Source: Daphnia carinata (Eukaryota; Arthropoda; Branchiopoda; Diplostraca; Daphniidae). Taken from it: a stretch of 64,000 bases of DNA. The stretch spans positions 6,632,971-6,696,970 of the forward strand of contig NC_081333.1 in assembly GCF_022539665.2 (NCBI RefSeq), written 5' to 3'. Every line of letters starts with the position of its first letter. Positions within the stretch are counted from its first letter, which is position 1. The translations under genes and the position numbers were made by a program. This document shows positions 1 through 12,296 of the stretch, one piece after another. The notes under the pieces were generated by a model. That model made no database searches. It was not told the DNA's origin and worked only from the letters and a program-made list of their open reading frames with translations.

Positions 1-742
1 CAGGTTGTTATTAATCTGGGTCTTACCACATACATGGAATTAATAGGAACAAATTGTCATCCATTTGGGAAAGAACTGGTAGTGCATGGAATAAAGTGCT
101 TCAAAAATGGTCGGTCGTGTTTAGCTGATCCGTTGGGCGTAGGATGTCTTTTGCTTACTGCAGATGATAAATTCCTTTTCTTGAAACGGGCAATGTGGAC
201 CGGAGAAGACAAAGGAAAGCTAGACAGGCCAGGCGGTCATCCTGAACCTGATAATATTTCGTTAGCTATACAATCTTGGACAGAAGAAGAATGCCGGAAG
301 CCAGAAAATTTACGTCGAATTCGAGATGAAATCTTCGATTCTGTGATACATGAAGTTCGCGATGAAGTCAATTTGCCGATGGAAACAATAAAAGATCCTG
401 TACTTTTAGGAGTAATTCGTAGCCTAGAACGCTCTGGACGCCCAAGCGCGGAATTCCTTGTATGGTGAGTGTTTTACTTAGCAATGTCTTCTTTTCAGTT
501 TTAACAATACACGGCGCTTAACCTTTTTCAGGTGCTCTTTGACGTCGGAGGAAGTAGAAGAGCTATATTCAAAAAACTGCCAGGCGGAGGCCGACGAATC
601 GATAGGCATTGTCTTCATTTCGGAGGAAAATATCCGCAAGCAGGATTTAGAACAACACGTTTGGAACAATCTTACGGATGCTGCTTGTGGAGCAATCGAA
701 CTCTACAGCCGTTCTTACTCGATTTCTCCAAATAAACATTGA
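1..742 (+). CDS. NUDT22: NUDT22-like Nudix hydrolase, 3' part of gene (5' end outside window)
   Basis: Two coding segments, 1-464 and 532-742, join across a 67-bp intron (GT at 465, AG at 530-531). The junction restores a Trp codon and reads VWCSLTSEEVEELY. The family, known as UDP-glucose/UDP-galactose pyrophosphatases, shares several blocks visible here: LGLTTYMELIGTN, LADPLGVG, RPGGHPEP, HEVRDEVNLP and SGRPSAEF. RPGGHPEP with EVRDEVNL stands in for the Nudix box, which is atypical in this family. The reading frame is open to base 1, so the N-terminus lies upstream; the first Met in view (base 34) is internal by comparison with the family. A poly(A) signal AATAAA lies at 904-909. The gene is convergent with the CUB gene. 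Family assignment is firm; substrate is inferred from the family. Confidence 0.9.
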
Positions 743-903
743 TCTGAATACTGTCGCAACATATATCGTACTGAAACTGCTACAAGTACATTAAGCATTT
801 ATTACAACCCAAATCATTTCGCTTTCAGTTAGTTATATACAAATAATGAGTAACTTTTATGTGGTGAATACTTAAAGAGTAAAAGGAATTGTAAAACAGT
901 TAC

Positions 904-909
904 AATAAA
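904..909 (+). terminator. Poly(A) signal of the NUDT22-like gene
   Basis: AATAAA lies 162 bp after the stop codon of the Nudix gene in an AU-rich 3' region followed by T-rich sequence. This is the usual position for a cleavage signal; no transcript evidence is available. Confidence 0.5.
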
Positions 910-1448
910 TATTTTTTTAACGTTTTTGTTAATTTTTGTTTTCTCGCTGCTGTAAATCAAAGTGTTCTAAAATTTTTAGAGCAAATGAATATCTTCTTCA
1001 TTAAAGCTGATGTTCAACGATTGCAGCGCAAATAATCATTTAATACTGATACTTCTTTATACGTTCCGTTTTGTTGGCCTTTATTATTTCCCAGTCTAAA
1101 ACCGCATTTCCACATGTAGAAAAAGTTTTATAAAACTGGACAAATGATATCCCGATATGGAGTATTGATGTAAAAAACTATGTTTTCAAATACTATAGCT
1201 TAGGAAATGTTCAAATGGAAAATTGGAACCCCTACTAATCAGAAAAACAAAAATGGGGATTGTAAGGAACATTGCACCCATGTGTTTTGAAAATTGTGAT
1301 TTTTGCCACGGACTTGATGGCATGGAATGAAGGACAACTTCATCGGTACAGTTCGGTCTTTTTCTTGCTTCACAGCATTCAATCCGTAAATGTTTGAAAG
1401 GTCCCAGACAACAGTTACGTATTCATTTATTTCAGTTTGAAAATACGT

Positions 1449-1454
1449 TTTATT
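1449..1454 (-). terminator. Poly(A) signal of the CUB gene
   Basis: AATAAA on the minus strand about 90 bp after the predicted stop codon of the CUB-domain gene. The position fits; not confirmed by transcript data. Confidence 0.45.
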
Positions 1455-1542
1455 ATATGATGTTCAAACTACGCAGGACAAACATTTTATGGGAAGTGCA
1501 TAGAATCTAATATTCTTAACAAAAAAATCATGCTTTTATAAT

Positions 1543-4500
1543 TTACTTTTTGGCATATAGCCATTGCTTTCGTTTTACTTCATAACGCATACACAACTCA
1601 ATTTCACCAACGACGTACGCAACCAATCCACCGCGAATGCGGGTCACTTCCTGTAACACCAATGAAAATCCAGTACTGGTGACGTATTAAAGTGCAAACC
1701 ACTCCTTTTAGAGTGATTAGAAATTTGAAAATAATGGAAACAAGGCTTTACACATATATTAGTGCACAGCTGACCACGAAATTCGAACCCCATAACTAGT
1801 TTTCAAGTTGTTCAGCTTTACGATGATTACTGCTTTATGGTGTGGTAATTTCGAATGAAATAGAGGCAGAGAAGTACTAAATCCGGACGACTTCATGTAA
1901 TCATAGTTGACGTCGGGTTGATAGTGAGTTTCTTTCATAATGTCCAAATCGTCAAATCCTTCTCTCAGCCGTATTCCTTTATTAGAACAGTGAGATGTTA
2001 GCTTCGTTAGTTAACAACACATGCAAATGCTGGACAAACCTTTATAAAAATCATTATGCCTTTCGGGCTTAGAACAGAGCAGCAGAAGCGGCGTTTCGTT
2101 TCCAGGCACGGTCACCTCAACTAAGTTACCGTTTGGATCGCCGCATTGTGACATTTTTTGTACTCGTGTTAAGTTGAGCAAACCGGAAACTTCCACCTAG
2201 ATGAATTTTGGTTTCAATTTCATTGAAACATGCTGTGGCGTGAAACCATAGTTACGTTTAACGTCATGGCCGCTGTTTCGTTTCCCGCAATTTTTTTGCT
2301 TTCCCGTTGAATTACGAAATCCCATGCACATATTAACGGACTAACCACGTCACCGTCCTCGAAATATTGTCTACAAACATAGGGTTTCGGTAAGTACTAG
2401 GGCTTGTAAAAAAAAAATTTGTCCATGCATAATCTGCTTACGGTAAGTTAATGACGCCGTCCACCGTCACATTAGGGCGGGGTGATCCACAAATGTATAA
2501 TGGGTGAATAAAATCGTATTTCCCACTGAAAACAGGTACACTGGACTTGAAATAGAGTGAAGTGGATCGTAAAGCATCAATATGAAGCGCGGCTAACAAA
2601 CTGGGCGTCGAGGAAAGTATCCGTGCAGGTGTGGACATGTTCCCCATCTAAAAATTTGAATACGGAAAAAAGCACAGCAAGGAAAGATAAAGAAGTAAAT
2701 AGCAATAGAAAATTGAAGGCAAATATTATTAAACAGAAAAAAAAATAGATGAATATTTTGTTATTTTCTACTCAATGGAACTAAGCATGTTTAACGAATA
2801 CCTGGAACTGCAATTGACAAAGGTAGCCCTTGCCTCTCGTGCTTGTATAATTGCCCGTGGCTTTAAGCCGGTTAGCGCTAACGTCGAGTATGGTCAAATC
2901 GTTTTTCAAATCTCGGAAAATCAAACGATCCGCACAAGGATATGCTACAGACTTCAAATTGACGCTTTGCAGAGTCAACATTACTCGACTAGAACTGCGT
3001 CGGTTACCCTGTACGATTCACAGAAACGGCTGGCATCAGCTTTACCAAATTTTGAACTTTGTGCTTTGTTTCTTTATAGAAATGCAAATGCCATTTTACC
3101 TGAAAGGTGTAGCGGCATTTAAGGTCAGAGGAATCTGCCGAACGTTTAAATAGCAGGGTGTTGAACGGTGAAATCCATTGACCTGAGGTACGGGTGGCCG
3201 GCTCATAAACGACGTCACAATCGCTGTCAGCAGTTTTAAGTCCTTCAGGCTGACTATTGTTAAAGAAGTCGTAATGGGCCCAGAAGTTGATGGAAGAACC
3301 ACTGTACGATCCAATTCGACTGCTCACGTTAACATGGTGATCAGAATAGGATAGAGATAAGAATCTGTAAAAATTCCTTTTACGGGAGGTTTCACAAGAG
3401 AGCGAAGCACCAACCTGTGAAAGCGAATGAACATGGAGTTGCCCGTTGACAGAAAATCCTTTCGTTCTAATGGCTTCGAAAAGGTGTCACAAAATGTTTT
3501 GATAATTCGTGCTGGATTAGCCGTATTTCCGTCATAAATAGTCAACGATTCGCTGCAGTCACCCGTCGGTTGCTTAATAGGAGCATCGGGTTTGCTAATG
3601 CGGAATCTAAAGGCGGAAAATGAACTTTTTTTGCTTATGTGCTTAAACAGTGGGAATTAAAAATTGCCAAAAAAAGTAAAATTCACAATAGTTCGAGTTT
3701 TTCGAATTTTTGAGAAACATTACTCATTCTTTCATCAAAATAAACAGACAGGTAGAAATGTCCAAAGGAACGATATAGAAGCCGAATGATTCTACTTACG
3801 TCGGGAAATAGACCCGGACGATTTGCTCTGGTTTCCCTGTTATAAGGTACGTGCAAACGGTGTTGGGCAGGTACCAGTGCATGGGCGAAAGGAATAATCC
3901 CTAAACGATAGTCGAATTAACAAATGAAAATTTAACTGCTAAAGTCATACACGTTTGATGAAGCAACGAACCTCTGAATCCCCACTGCCTTCCAATGATG
4001 CACTTGTCAGTACGTAGCTGCAAACTGGATTGTGTTTAGAATCGTTTGTTGATTTTTCGTTCGGTTGTTGGACCATGTGCTGATTGAAAACACTGCCAAC
4101 ATTCCCCGGCCAGCTGTCCACATTAAAGTGGAAACCGGTATTTAGCAATGGCCCTGGTCGGAAAACGAGACAAGTATCAGTTTACTATGGGCAAGATCTT
4201 TTCGATTGACACCTACCAGCCGCAGAAGAAACGAATTCTAGCAGAAGATCTGTCCCTGTGCCAACAATAGAAAAAGGGAAACGGCCAATGCCGCAAAATG
4301 TACCAATTACCACAGCGGATTCGCTGTTGCCGTCATACACCCTAAAGAAGATGTCTAAGTTAGTCAGATGCAGGATTTAGTTCAAGTAAAATAAAAAGGC
4401 TTCACAGCTTTCCTTACCTGATAAAATCATGAGGACAAATTTCTTCCCCTATAGGGCGAAGTGGACACATTATGTAATTATCGCATCGTTGTCCATCCAC

Positions 4501-5735
4501 GTTGAATTCTCCGTCTTCGGTAAAAAGCTAAACAAATTTTTGTGACATGCCGTGATTTGTTGGCTGATTAGTGAAGGCTTAAAAATATTTTTACCTTGAT
4601 GAACGGCTGCCGTGTGCTAACGTGATAAAGGCAGCGGCGGTTACGAGGATACACACCTGGGAAGTTTGGTGACTGGACAAAACACGTCTGCAATCGACAG
4701 TCAGTAAATTCTCGATCGCAAGATAAAGAACTGTATTTTTTCGAAAGAATTCAAGAATTGTTGTTCAAAAGTCAGGAAAGTAATATTATTATTAATTTAT
4801 TAGCTATGTATTACTTATTGGTAAACACTGTGGAGAGCACAGTCTAAACCTTAAAATGTTACTTACCCGGGTGTCATAGGTTGTCCTCTTCGGTGAGGGT
4901 AGAGCGGAGGATGATGTCCGTAGCGCTCGACCAGTTGCTGTTGTTGTTCCTAATGGACGTGCATGAGAAGAAGTGCGATACATCGATTAACACTTGTCCG
5001 TTTCTTAGGAGAATGGAAAAGCATTCGATACGGAACTAACCTGGCGCGTGTAAACTGCAAATTGGTAGCGATCGTCATAGCTCTCAGCGAAGAAATGCAA
5101 TTTGACCATATTGTTCTCCGAGATGAATAACCTGCTTCGTTCGATCTCCCCGCAGTAGAATCCGGGATTGCCCGAATCATGCAATGCCGTCGGGCCATCA
5201 TATATCTGTGCTCATGGCATGATTTTGGCAATTATAGTCGTCGCTACGCGTTAGTTTCGAAGGTAATAAAAACATCGTCAGTCCTCATACCTTAAGATTT
5301 CCGCCGATGCAGGTCGTAGCGTTGATGAGCTGTCCCCATTGGAAACGTTGGAATTTTAGGACAATGACGAGAGCAACGTCTTTTGGAGCACTATTAGCAC
5401 GAGGCTTCACCTATTCGAATTTCAGAAAATTCTCTAAACAATGTTTCCGTGAACAAATATATTTGACAAAGAAACTTCAGCAACAGAGATCAAATTGGTC
5501 AAAGCTAAGTAAGTTTTTCAACCGAAAAAACATTAAAGTTAAATGGAATCGAATGACTTACGAGAAACCAGCAATTGTAGGGTCGACCTTTATTATAGCC
5601 GGTCAACAAGGGATTTGCCAAAACATCACCAGCTTCTACTGTGCGATTACAACCCGTTCGGTTGATATCTGCTCGTAGGAGGGGCACCAAATACAATACA
5701 ATGTCAATGAAGAGCGATAGCTTAAGAATTTCCAT
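1543..5735 (-). CDS. Secreted multi-CUB-domain protein (17 exons, about 887 aa)
   Basis: Exons, high to low coordinate: 5735-5562, 5410-5291, 5205-5041, 4949-4867, 4730-4595, 4527-4418, 4341-4217, 4153-3972, 3900-3800, 3606-3415, 3364-3100, 3008-2802, 2647-2442, 2370-2247, 2196-2040, 1976-1768, 1650-1543. All phases agree. The start at 5735 gives a hydrophobic signal peptide (MEILKLSLFIDIVLYLVPLL) at once; an upstream in-frame Met at 5786 does not. A first CUB domain (about 30-150) begins GCNRTVEAGDVLANP and contains KIYDGP and FYCGE. A second (about 190-330) has CFVQSPNFPGVYPRN, RVYDGN and TFCG. A third (about 350-470) has TIYDGN and TFCD. The C-terminal 400 residues look like further divergent CUB folds. 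CUB domains bind proteins extracellularly; the ligand is unknown. The exon at 2647-2442 and the 1768 donor (GTGCAC) are the weakest parts. Confidence 0.8.
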
Positions 5736-8700
5736 TGAAATAAATGAAATGCGTCGACAACCGCCGACGTGATCTTGGTACCTCACTGGTCCAATTTATT
5801 CACCAAACTGTGTGTCGTGGACGGCCAATACGACTCGCAAGGAACAGACTATTGATTTTCGCTACTCTTGACAGCTGCGCACTACAAGCCTTAGTCAATT
5901 TAGAAACATGACTTGTCTCTATCTATAGTTGGGTAAACGAAATCCCTGTCGACTAGTAAATTTACCTCCAAGACATGAATTCTTTCCTTATGTGCTGGCA
6001 AAGTACAAAGGAATGAAATGGATGTAGGCCTAGTCCAATAATTCCAAGTGATCCCACACAAAAAAGATGTTGTATGACAGGCATTTCTTTTTCGTTTATT
6101 GGAGACAATAGACATCATCAGCTATAGCTGATCACAAAATTATATTACTAGGGAAGCCTTACAAATAAGATTTCGATAGCAATCGCCCTCCACTTGTCAT
6201 TCTGAATTTTACCTTGATAATATTAGTTTGTTTCTCTTGGCGAACAAAATTTCCACATCCCGAATTCATTTCTACTTCTTTAATAATCGTGCAAAAAAAA
6301 AAAAAGAAGAAAATCTGAAGCATCAACGATGATTAAAACTATTGTACTATATCGAAATTATTTGGCAGTTTATCGTACACTTAAATTCTTCGTGGTATCA
6401 ATCTGCGAAACCTCTTTAAAAACAATTGAGGCAGATAACGACATGTGTCAAACATAAAGAATTATCTCTGGACGACGCGAAATAAGCAATTTGCACTTTT
6501 TAAATTTCTGAATATTTAAAATGTTTAAGTAGTTTTAATTCAAGGAAATAATCAATTGCATCAAAACACTACATTCGGGAACAAAGAGCTAAAAACTCAA
6601 AAGTTTGCTGGCGCCTAAAGCATGCACGTGTATAAATAAATTCGCATTCTTATATTTACGAAAATAATTAAAACATGTTATCACAATACTTGCCACACAA
6701 ATCAATAATTTACCAAACCAAATTTAACCAAATGTCACAATCAGAGAGAAGTATAAAAGTAATTTTCAAAGTAGAAGGAATGTGGTTATAGCCTAAAATG
6801 TAGGAAATACGAGAGATGCATCCTTAGTTCTTTCTCCTCGATATAGTTGATGATGTAGAAAAATAAGTTTTAATATTGTAAGAAGTTATAAGTAGTTTTA
6901 CTCGTATGGATCACGTTTTGTTTAGATTAAACCGGATTTAAATCAATCTAGGGTGATATTCCTCGCAAAGAAATATGGCACTGTACTTCGTCTATACATA
7001 GCTCCAGTACAAAATAATTCTTTATTTCGCCAGTATGCTTCGAATATTTGTAACAAAGCACATATCTTATGCGGAGAAAGATAAATGGAGTCGGTGCACG
7101 TTTTATTTACTGTTTGGTTTAAAGTTTACTTTTCAATATGCCTGAGAAAACTTAACCCCTCCTTCCGCAAGTTGGCCTGTTATCTCACTGCCCAAATGAT
7201 TTGCGTTTGTAGCAACGGCTTGAGTCTGAATACGCATAAATGTTAAAACGGACATAAACTTTTATTTTATCCATTTGAACTTCCTCCTTCTCTTTGAGCT
7301 TTACCTTGTTTGCAATTAGTTTAAATGAAATTAAGCTGGATTTGTCATTCAACGACAAATGCTTAGGCAAATTGCTCAATAAATACCAAGAATATATTCG
7401 CCTACAGAATTTGATTAGTTATTGATTACTTTCTTTGGATATTTGTGGTCGCTAAACGCGTGCTCTACCACTAGTCCATAGGTAAAATTGGTGCGTGTAG
7501 CACGACATTTCGTTGCACGAACGTACTACGGCGTATTCTTGGTGTTGTTTATTTGATTTGAAAAGAATAACCTTTGAAAATTAAGTGCTGACGCAGAGAA
7601 ACCTTCCTTGACGACCTAGTGACATGTTACGACACTCAAAGCCAATCCAATTACACTTTCCAACGTTGAGGGCCCCTTACTTCAGTGATCCCTGCTTATA
7701 GATACCTGAGCTGATAGTGAAAGCCACGGATCTCGAAATAGAGGTGTTGACGCCTTATCGCTGCATATTCTCGAAGATTGCAACAGCAGATACCAAGCAT
7801 AAAGACATGGCTCTCCTTTACAGCCTCTACTTATTCATATACATATAGGCTTTACAAGAGCCTATACGAAAAGCCAGATTGATGTGAACAAATCAGCTTT
7901 GCTCCACCAATCATCGGCTTAATGTTTCTTGAGTTGGAAAAATAAGCTTGGAAAGCGCCATTTTCTTGAAGCCGCCTTATTTCACCTCGTTTTTTCAACG
8001 CTTATTTTTGCTTGATTTGATGTTGTTACAACATAAGAATGTTAAGACAACCATGCAATTTCTTTTCCTGAAAAACAAAAAAAATTTATTTTTTACCAAA
8101 TCATGAGATTCTTTCGCGTTTTACATCCTCCGCATAAATCCATTTGTTTCCTGTTATCGGTACTACGTCGTAGAGCGGGTATCGTATAGCAAGCTGGACT
8201 CGCTCTAGGCCGTAATTCTCTTTAGAACAGATAGTCAGAAATCTAATATATATTTTTAGAACATACACATTTTTTTCTACATCAGCTCGTTTTTGAATGG
8301 GACAACAGATCAACATTGAAACTGAAAGGAAAGAAATAAAGGCGCTATGCGGTTGCATTCCATTGGGAACGCCAGCATGTCAACAAGATGCAGAAGACCT
8401 GACTGTCATTAACTAGTAAAAAAAAAAAGGTCTGTAGCATTAAAGTGGCCTGTCTCAAAGAAAGGGCCCACCCGAACCACGACAGTCTCTTTGGAGAAAT
8501 GTAAAGGGGCTCTGAAAATATTTAATCACACATCTATTGGCGACGGAATTGAAAAAGGTAGCCAGCCTAAACTTGTTTAGGCCCATAAGGTACAATTTAG
8601 CTGGCCTAGGTCGAAAGTTAAGATGGGAAATAAAACCATTAAAAGAGAAAACGTTCGTTTTGTTTGACCTGTATCAGCTGCATGTTTCTAGGTCTATGTG

Positions 8701-11700
8701 CCTTAACCGAACACATATGTCTTGCTATTTTACGAACCATATGCAAGATTTAGAAAAGAGATGGGAAGACGTTTTTGTAGCACTAGAGCTATCACATTTT
8801 TATTTTCTAGTCTTTAGTGCGTCGAAAAAGAGCTGTGGGTAAATCACAAATCAAGCGACTGGAGCCGAACAGCCTTGCGAGATAAACTGGACAGCTCCGA
8901 TGTCACTAGGTGAAAAGTGACGAAGCTTACCGGTAGATGGCTGGTGCATAAGAGAATTATGTTCCATATTTCGATGTTTAATCATCGATAAAACCGCTGG
9001 ACTCCAACAAGAAGTGAACCAAAACTTAAATTAAACAAACAAAAAAGTAAAAAAAAAAAATTTAAGAAGGAGAGGGTTGATGTCCGATAGCACGGCCCGA
9101 CTGCCTACGGCAATATATATAACTTGTCAAAATCAAGGCTAAATTTTCATAAACCCAAAATACAGTAAGCCAACGTGACTTTTCCATCCGGCCAGAGACA
9201 ATAGCGTGACATTATTTCAAAATCCTCATTTCGAATACCACAAGTTAGACCCCAATTGCCATATTTTTCCCAACACAAATAAGCAGGCTCGTAGTCGCGT
9301 ATGGCTCATCTTCCGGTGATGACCAGGCGATTGTACAATCGATGCTTTTAAAAATCCCTTATGAAGTTTCTTTGTTTCACCGTTTATTTAGCTTAGACAG
9401 CATAACGCCATTAGTGTCTAAAGAACGATATCGTTCAAGCACGTTCATCTATTGAAACGGTCGGAAAGCCAGTTGTCAAACGGCTGTATAGATCGTGCGT
9501 TGGGTGAAAGCGCACTCCCACCCTCTTCCATACGAAGATGATGATGCTACTTTTTTTATCTCCACTCCATCTCGTGAAGTGTTTTCGTTCTGGTTTCTTT
9601 ATACAAAAAAAAAATAGAACAAAAAAAAATATCTACTTGAAATGATGTGAGACCACACGCATATTACTGAAAGGAGCGTCTGTCTCACGAAGGATTCTTT
9701 CAAGCGAACATGAAAACACCGTGACGCGGCCAAGCAGATGCACCGCGAAAAGCGAAAAGAAAAAAAATTGGATCCATCTCTGTTGGCCATTAGTTGCTGA
9801 CGCTTAATTGGCGGCACATATGGAACAAAGACTTTGGTGAAAGAGAAGACGTTAGAAAGGCGGAGGTATTGTAAGGAGGTGTTATTCAGCAAGTAAAGAA
9901 AGCTGGAGAAAGAGAGAACGTGAAACTGGGCGTGCGGATGCTGGAATCAGGACTCTTTGTAAATCATTTTAGCCATGTCATTATGTTAAATGTGTCGACG
10001 GGAGAAAGAGTTGGCTCGTGAAGGCAAGCATGACATCAGGGGTAAACAGGCTTTTTCTCTTCGGTAATTAATATCTTTTTTGGTGCGTGTTTGATTTTCT
10101 TTTTCAGACTTTCGTTCGAGTAACAATTTGATGTAGTTCCCCGCATTAACGTGTCGAACTCACTCTTGCGAAAAGTAGTCATTTAGACTGCAATAACATT
10201 TAAAAACAAATATGCAGAAAATAGTTTTTGACATTTTTCTTTCTTTTCTACATTTTTTCGTAATTAAAGTTTCCAGTATTTCAAAAAGTTATTGCAGCGG
10301 ACTCGATGTGGAAACAAAAAAGGAGCCGATAGTTGCCTTCAATAAGGTGTCCTTGTGCAGGTACGTCGTATCTGTAACGTACCACTGGCAATGGCCTTCT
10401 CCTGCGCTCTCTCTTTTTTCTTTGGTCACTATAATAGGCACAAGGTATATAAATGTTATCGACCCAATCAGAAAAAGAAAAGAGTTGATTTTCGTTGATC
10501 TAGCGGAATGTCTTTCAATCGACAAACGTGGAGGTGAACAGCCAACAAGTTTTTTTTTTTTATCGCCATTCGCATCAGCAAGTTTCTCTCGAATTCGTTT
10601 TCGGCATTGCAACGAAAACCAAAGTATGTGACGGCTTTTTAGTTGAAAGGCCGCTAACAATGTGAATAAGTTCAAGTTCAATCATTTTTTTGATTTTCGA
10701 GACAATCTGCAATCACGGGGCATAACTTTGAAACAACGTTCAGATTAGAAATTTGCTGTTTAAAAAGCAAACCGCTTTCGGTTGTTTGACGTTATCACGA
10801 AAGTATAAATTTAGACAGTAATTGGCGAACTAAATGCATAACCTTGAATCGTCATTCGACTGTCTCGCCATTACGCCATCCACTCCTTTTACCGGTTATT
10901 GTTTACCTTTACACTTCTTTTTATTTGTGGTCTTGCTATATCATTTTAGTCTAATATCTTTATTTGCCTTCTCTGCGTTTTTCATGTTGCTACGCTTCTT
11001 CGACCCTCCCAATGTTTTACCTTTGATTTCGTTCGGTTTTTTTTTGCTTTGTTTTGTTTTTTTGTACTCGGTGTGACAGTGGTTACAAAATCTATCGCCA
11101 ACAAAAAAAGAAAAGAAAAATAAGACGGTGAAAAAAGTTCCAGACATTCGAGTTCAGGTCGAATGGCTTCGAAACATGCCGCAACGATAATATGAAACCT
11201 CAGTTTGCGTCACGTTTCAAAGACAAGAGCTCACGAAGGCTGCAAAGTGGATGAAAACAAAAAGGGGAAGAAGAAGTGGAGGAACAGAGAAGGCAATAGT
11301 TGAGAAAAGGTGACCAAAGTTGATATGCTACACCGCGCGTTCAAACTGTCTGGCTATATAGCCGACTATATAGACATTCCCGCTATTACAGTAGTTTTGA
11401 TGTCGATCGTTTGTTTCGTGTCCAAATGAGGAATGCGCCAGGTGTCTATTCCCTCTTGTACCCAACTTCTTCATTCTGTCATTCTATCTGTCTGGCTGTC
11501 GAAAAAAAAAAGTTTAAAGATTCCAACTAGCCAAGCAACAAGTGACAGGGAAAGAAACAAAAAGGGCACAACGAAAATAGAAGAAGAGAGAAGTGTAAAA
11601 AAAAAAAAGGCCGGAAACAAGCCAAGCTTGACGAAGACAAATGCCAACGAGAGAGGCGAGAGACAAAGATGTGAAGACAGAACCCTTACCGTACCTTTTC

Positions 11701-12264
11701 AATTTTTCAATGAAACTATTTATTCTTATTTGTATTTCACTTTTTCCAGAATACTCAAGTGTAGCGCATCGAATGTCGGACAAAAAAGGGGGGGAAGGCG
11801 GTAGCGTGTGACCGGTTGTATACCCGACATTTTCTGTCCAGCCTAACCTCCGTCCCTTCTGAAAGGCTACTCTATCATTCATTCTTTTGTCGATCTCGAC
11901 ACGATACGTCAAGTCATCAACTTCTTTTCCAAGTATTCTTATTAGCTTCGTTTGTTATTTATATTTTTTTTTTGGTCCTCTTTTTTTTATTTTTCAACCC
12001 TCGTAAACACCCCGTCCCTTTACACTGACACCGGATATGTAGGGGACGGTAAATTCAATCGAGTTTCTCCTTGTCATTTTCTAGCAGGTCAACAATGCTG
12101 GTGTAACAACAAGCCAACAGAGACATAAAAAGAAACGAAAAACTGGATATAACAACCAAACAACTTTTAACTTACATTGTTCAAAACGCTGCTTGACTTT
12201 TTTGCCCCTTTATCTAATACTTGCTAACCGAAGGTGGTGGCATGCGGAAATTCATGAAAAAAAA

Positions 12265-12296
<32 letters not shown>

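Larger units (their letters stand above)
743..1542. other. Convergent intergenic region between NUDT22-like and CUB genes
   Basis: AT-rich sequence holding the 3' UTRs of the two convergent genes. The minus-strand AATAAA at 1449-1454 fits the end of the CUB gene. No further coding exon, repeat family or RNA gene was recognised. Confidence 0.5.

Noticed and set aside
7447-7477. tRNA D-arm-like sequence on the minus strand (AGTGGTAGAGCACGCG)
   Set aside because: No matching B box or paired acceptor stem downstream. At most a tRNA fragment.
8537-8842. 101-codon plus-strand ORF
   Set aside because: No recognisable domain, no signal of splicing or conservation visible from a single sequence.
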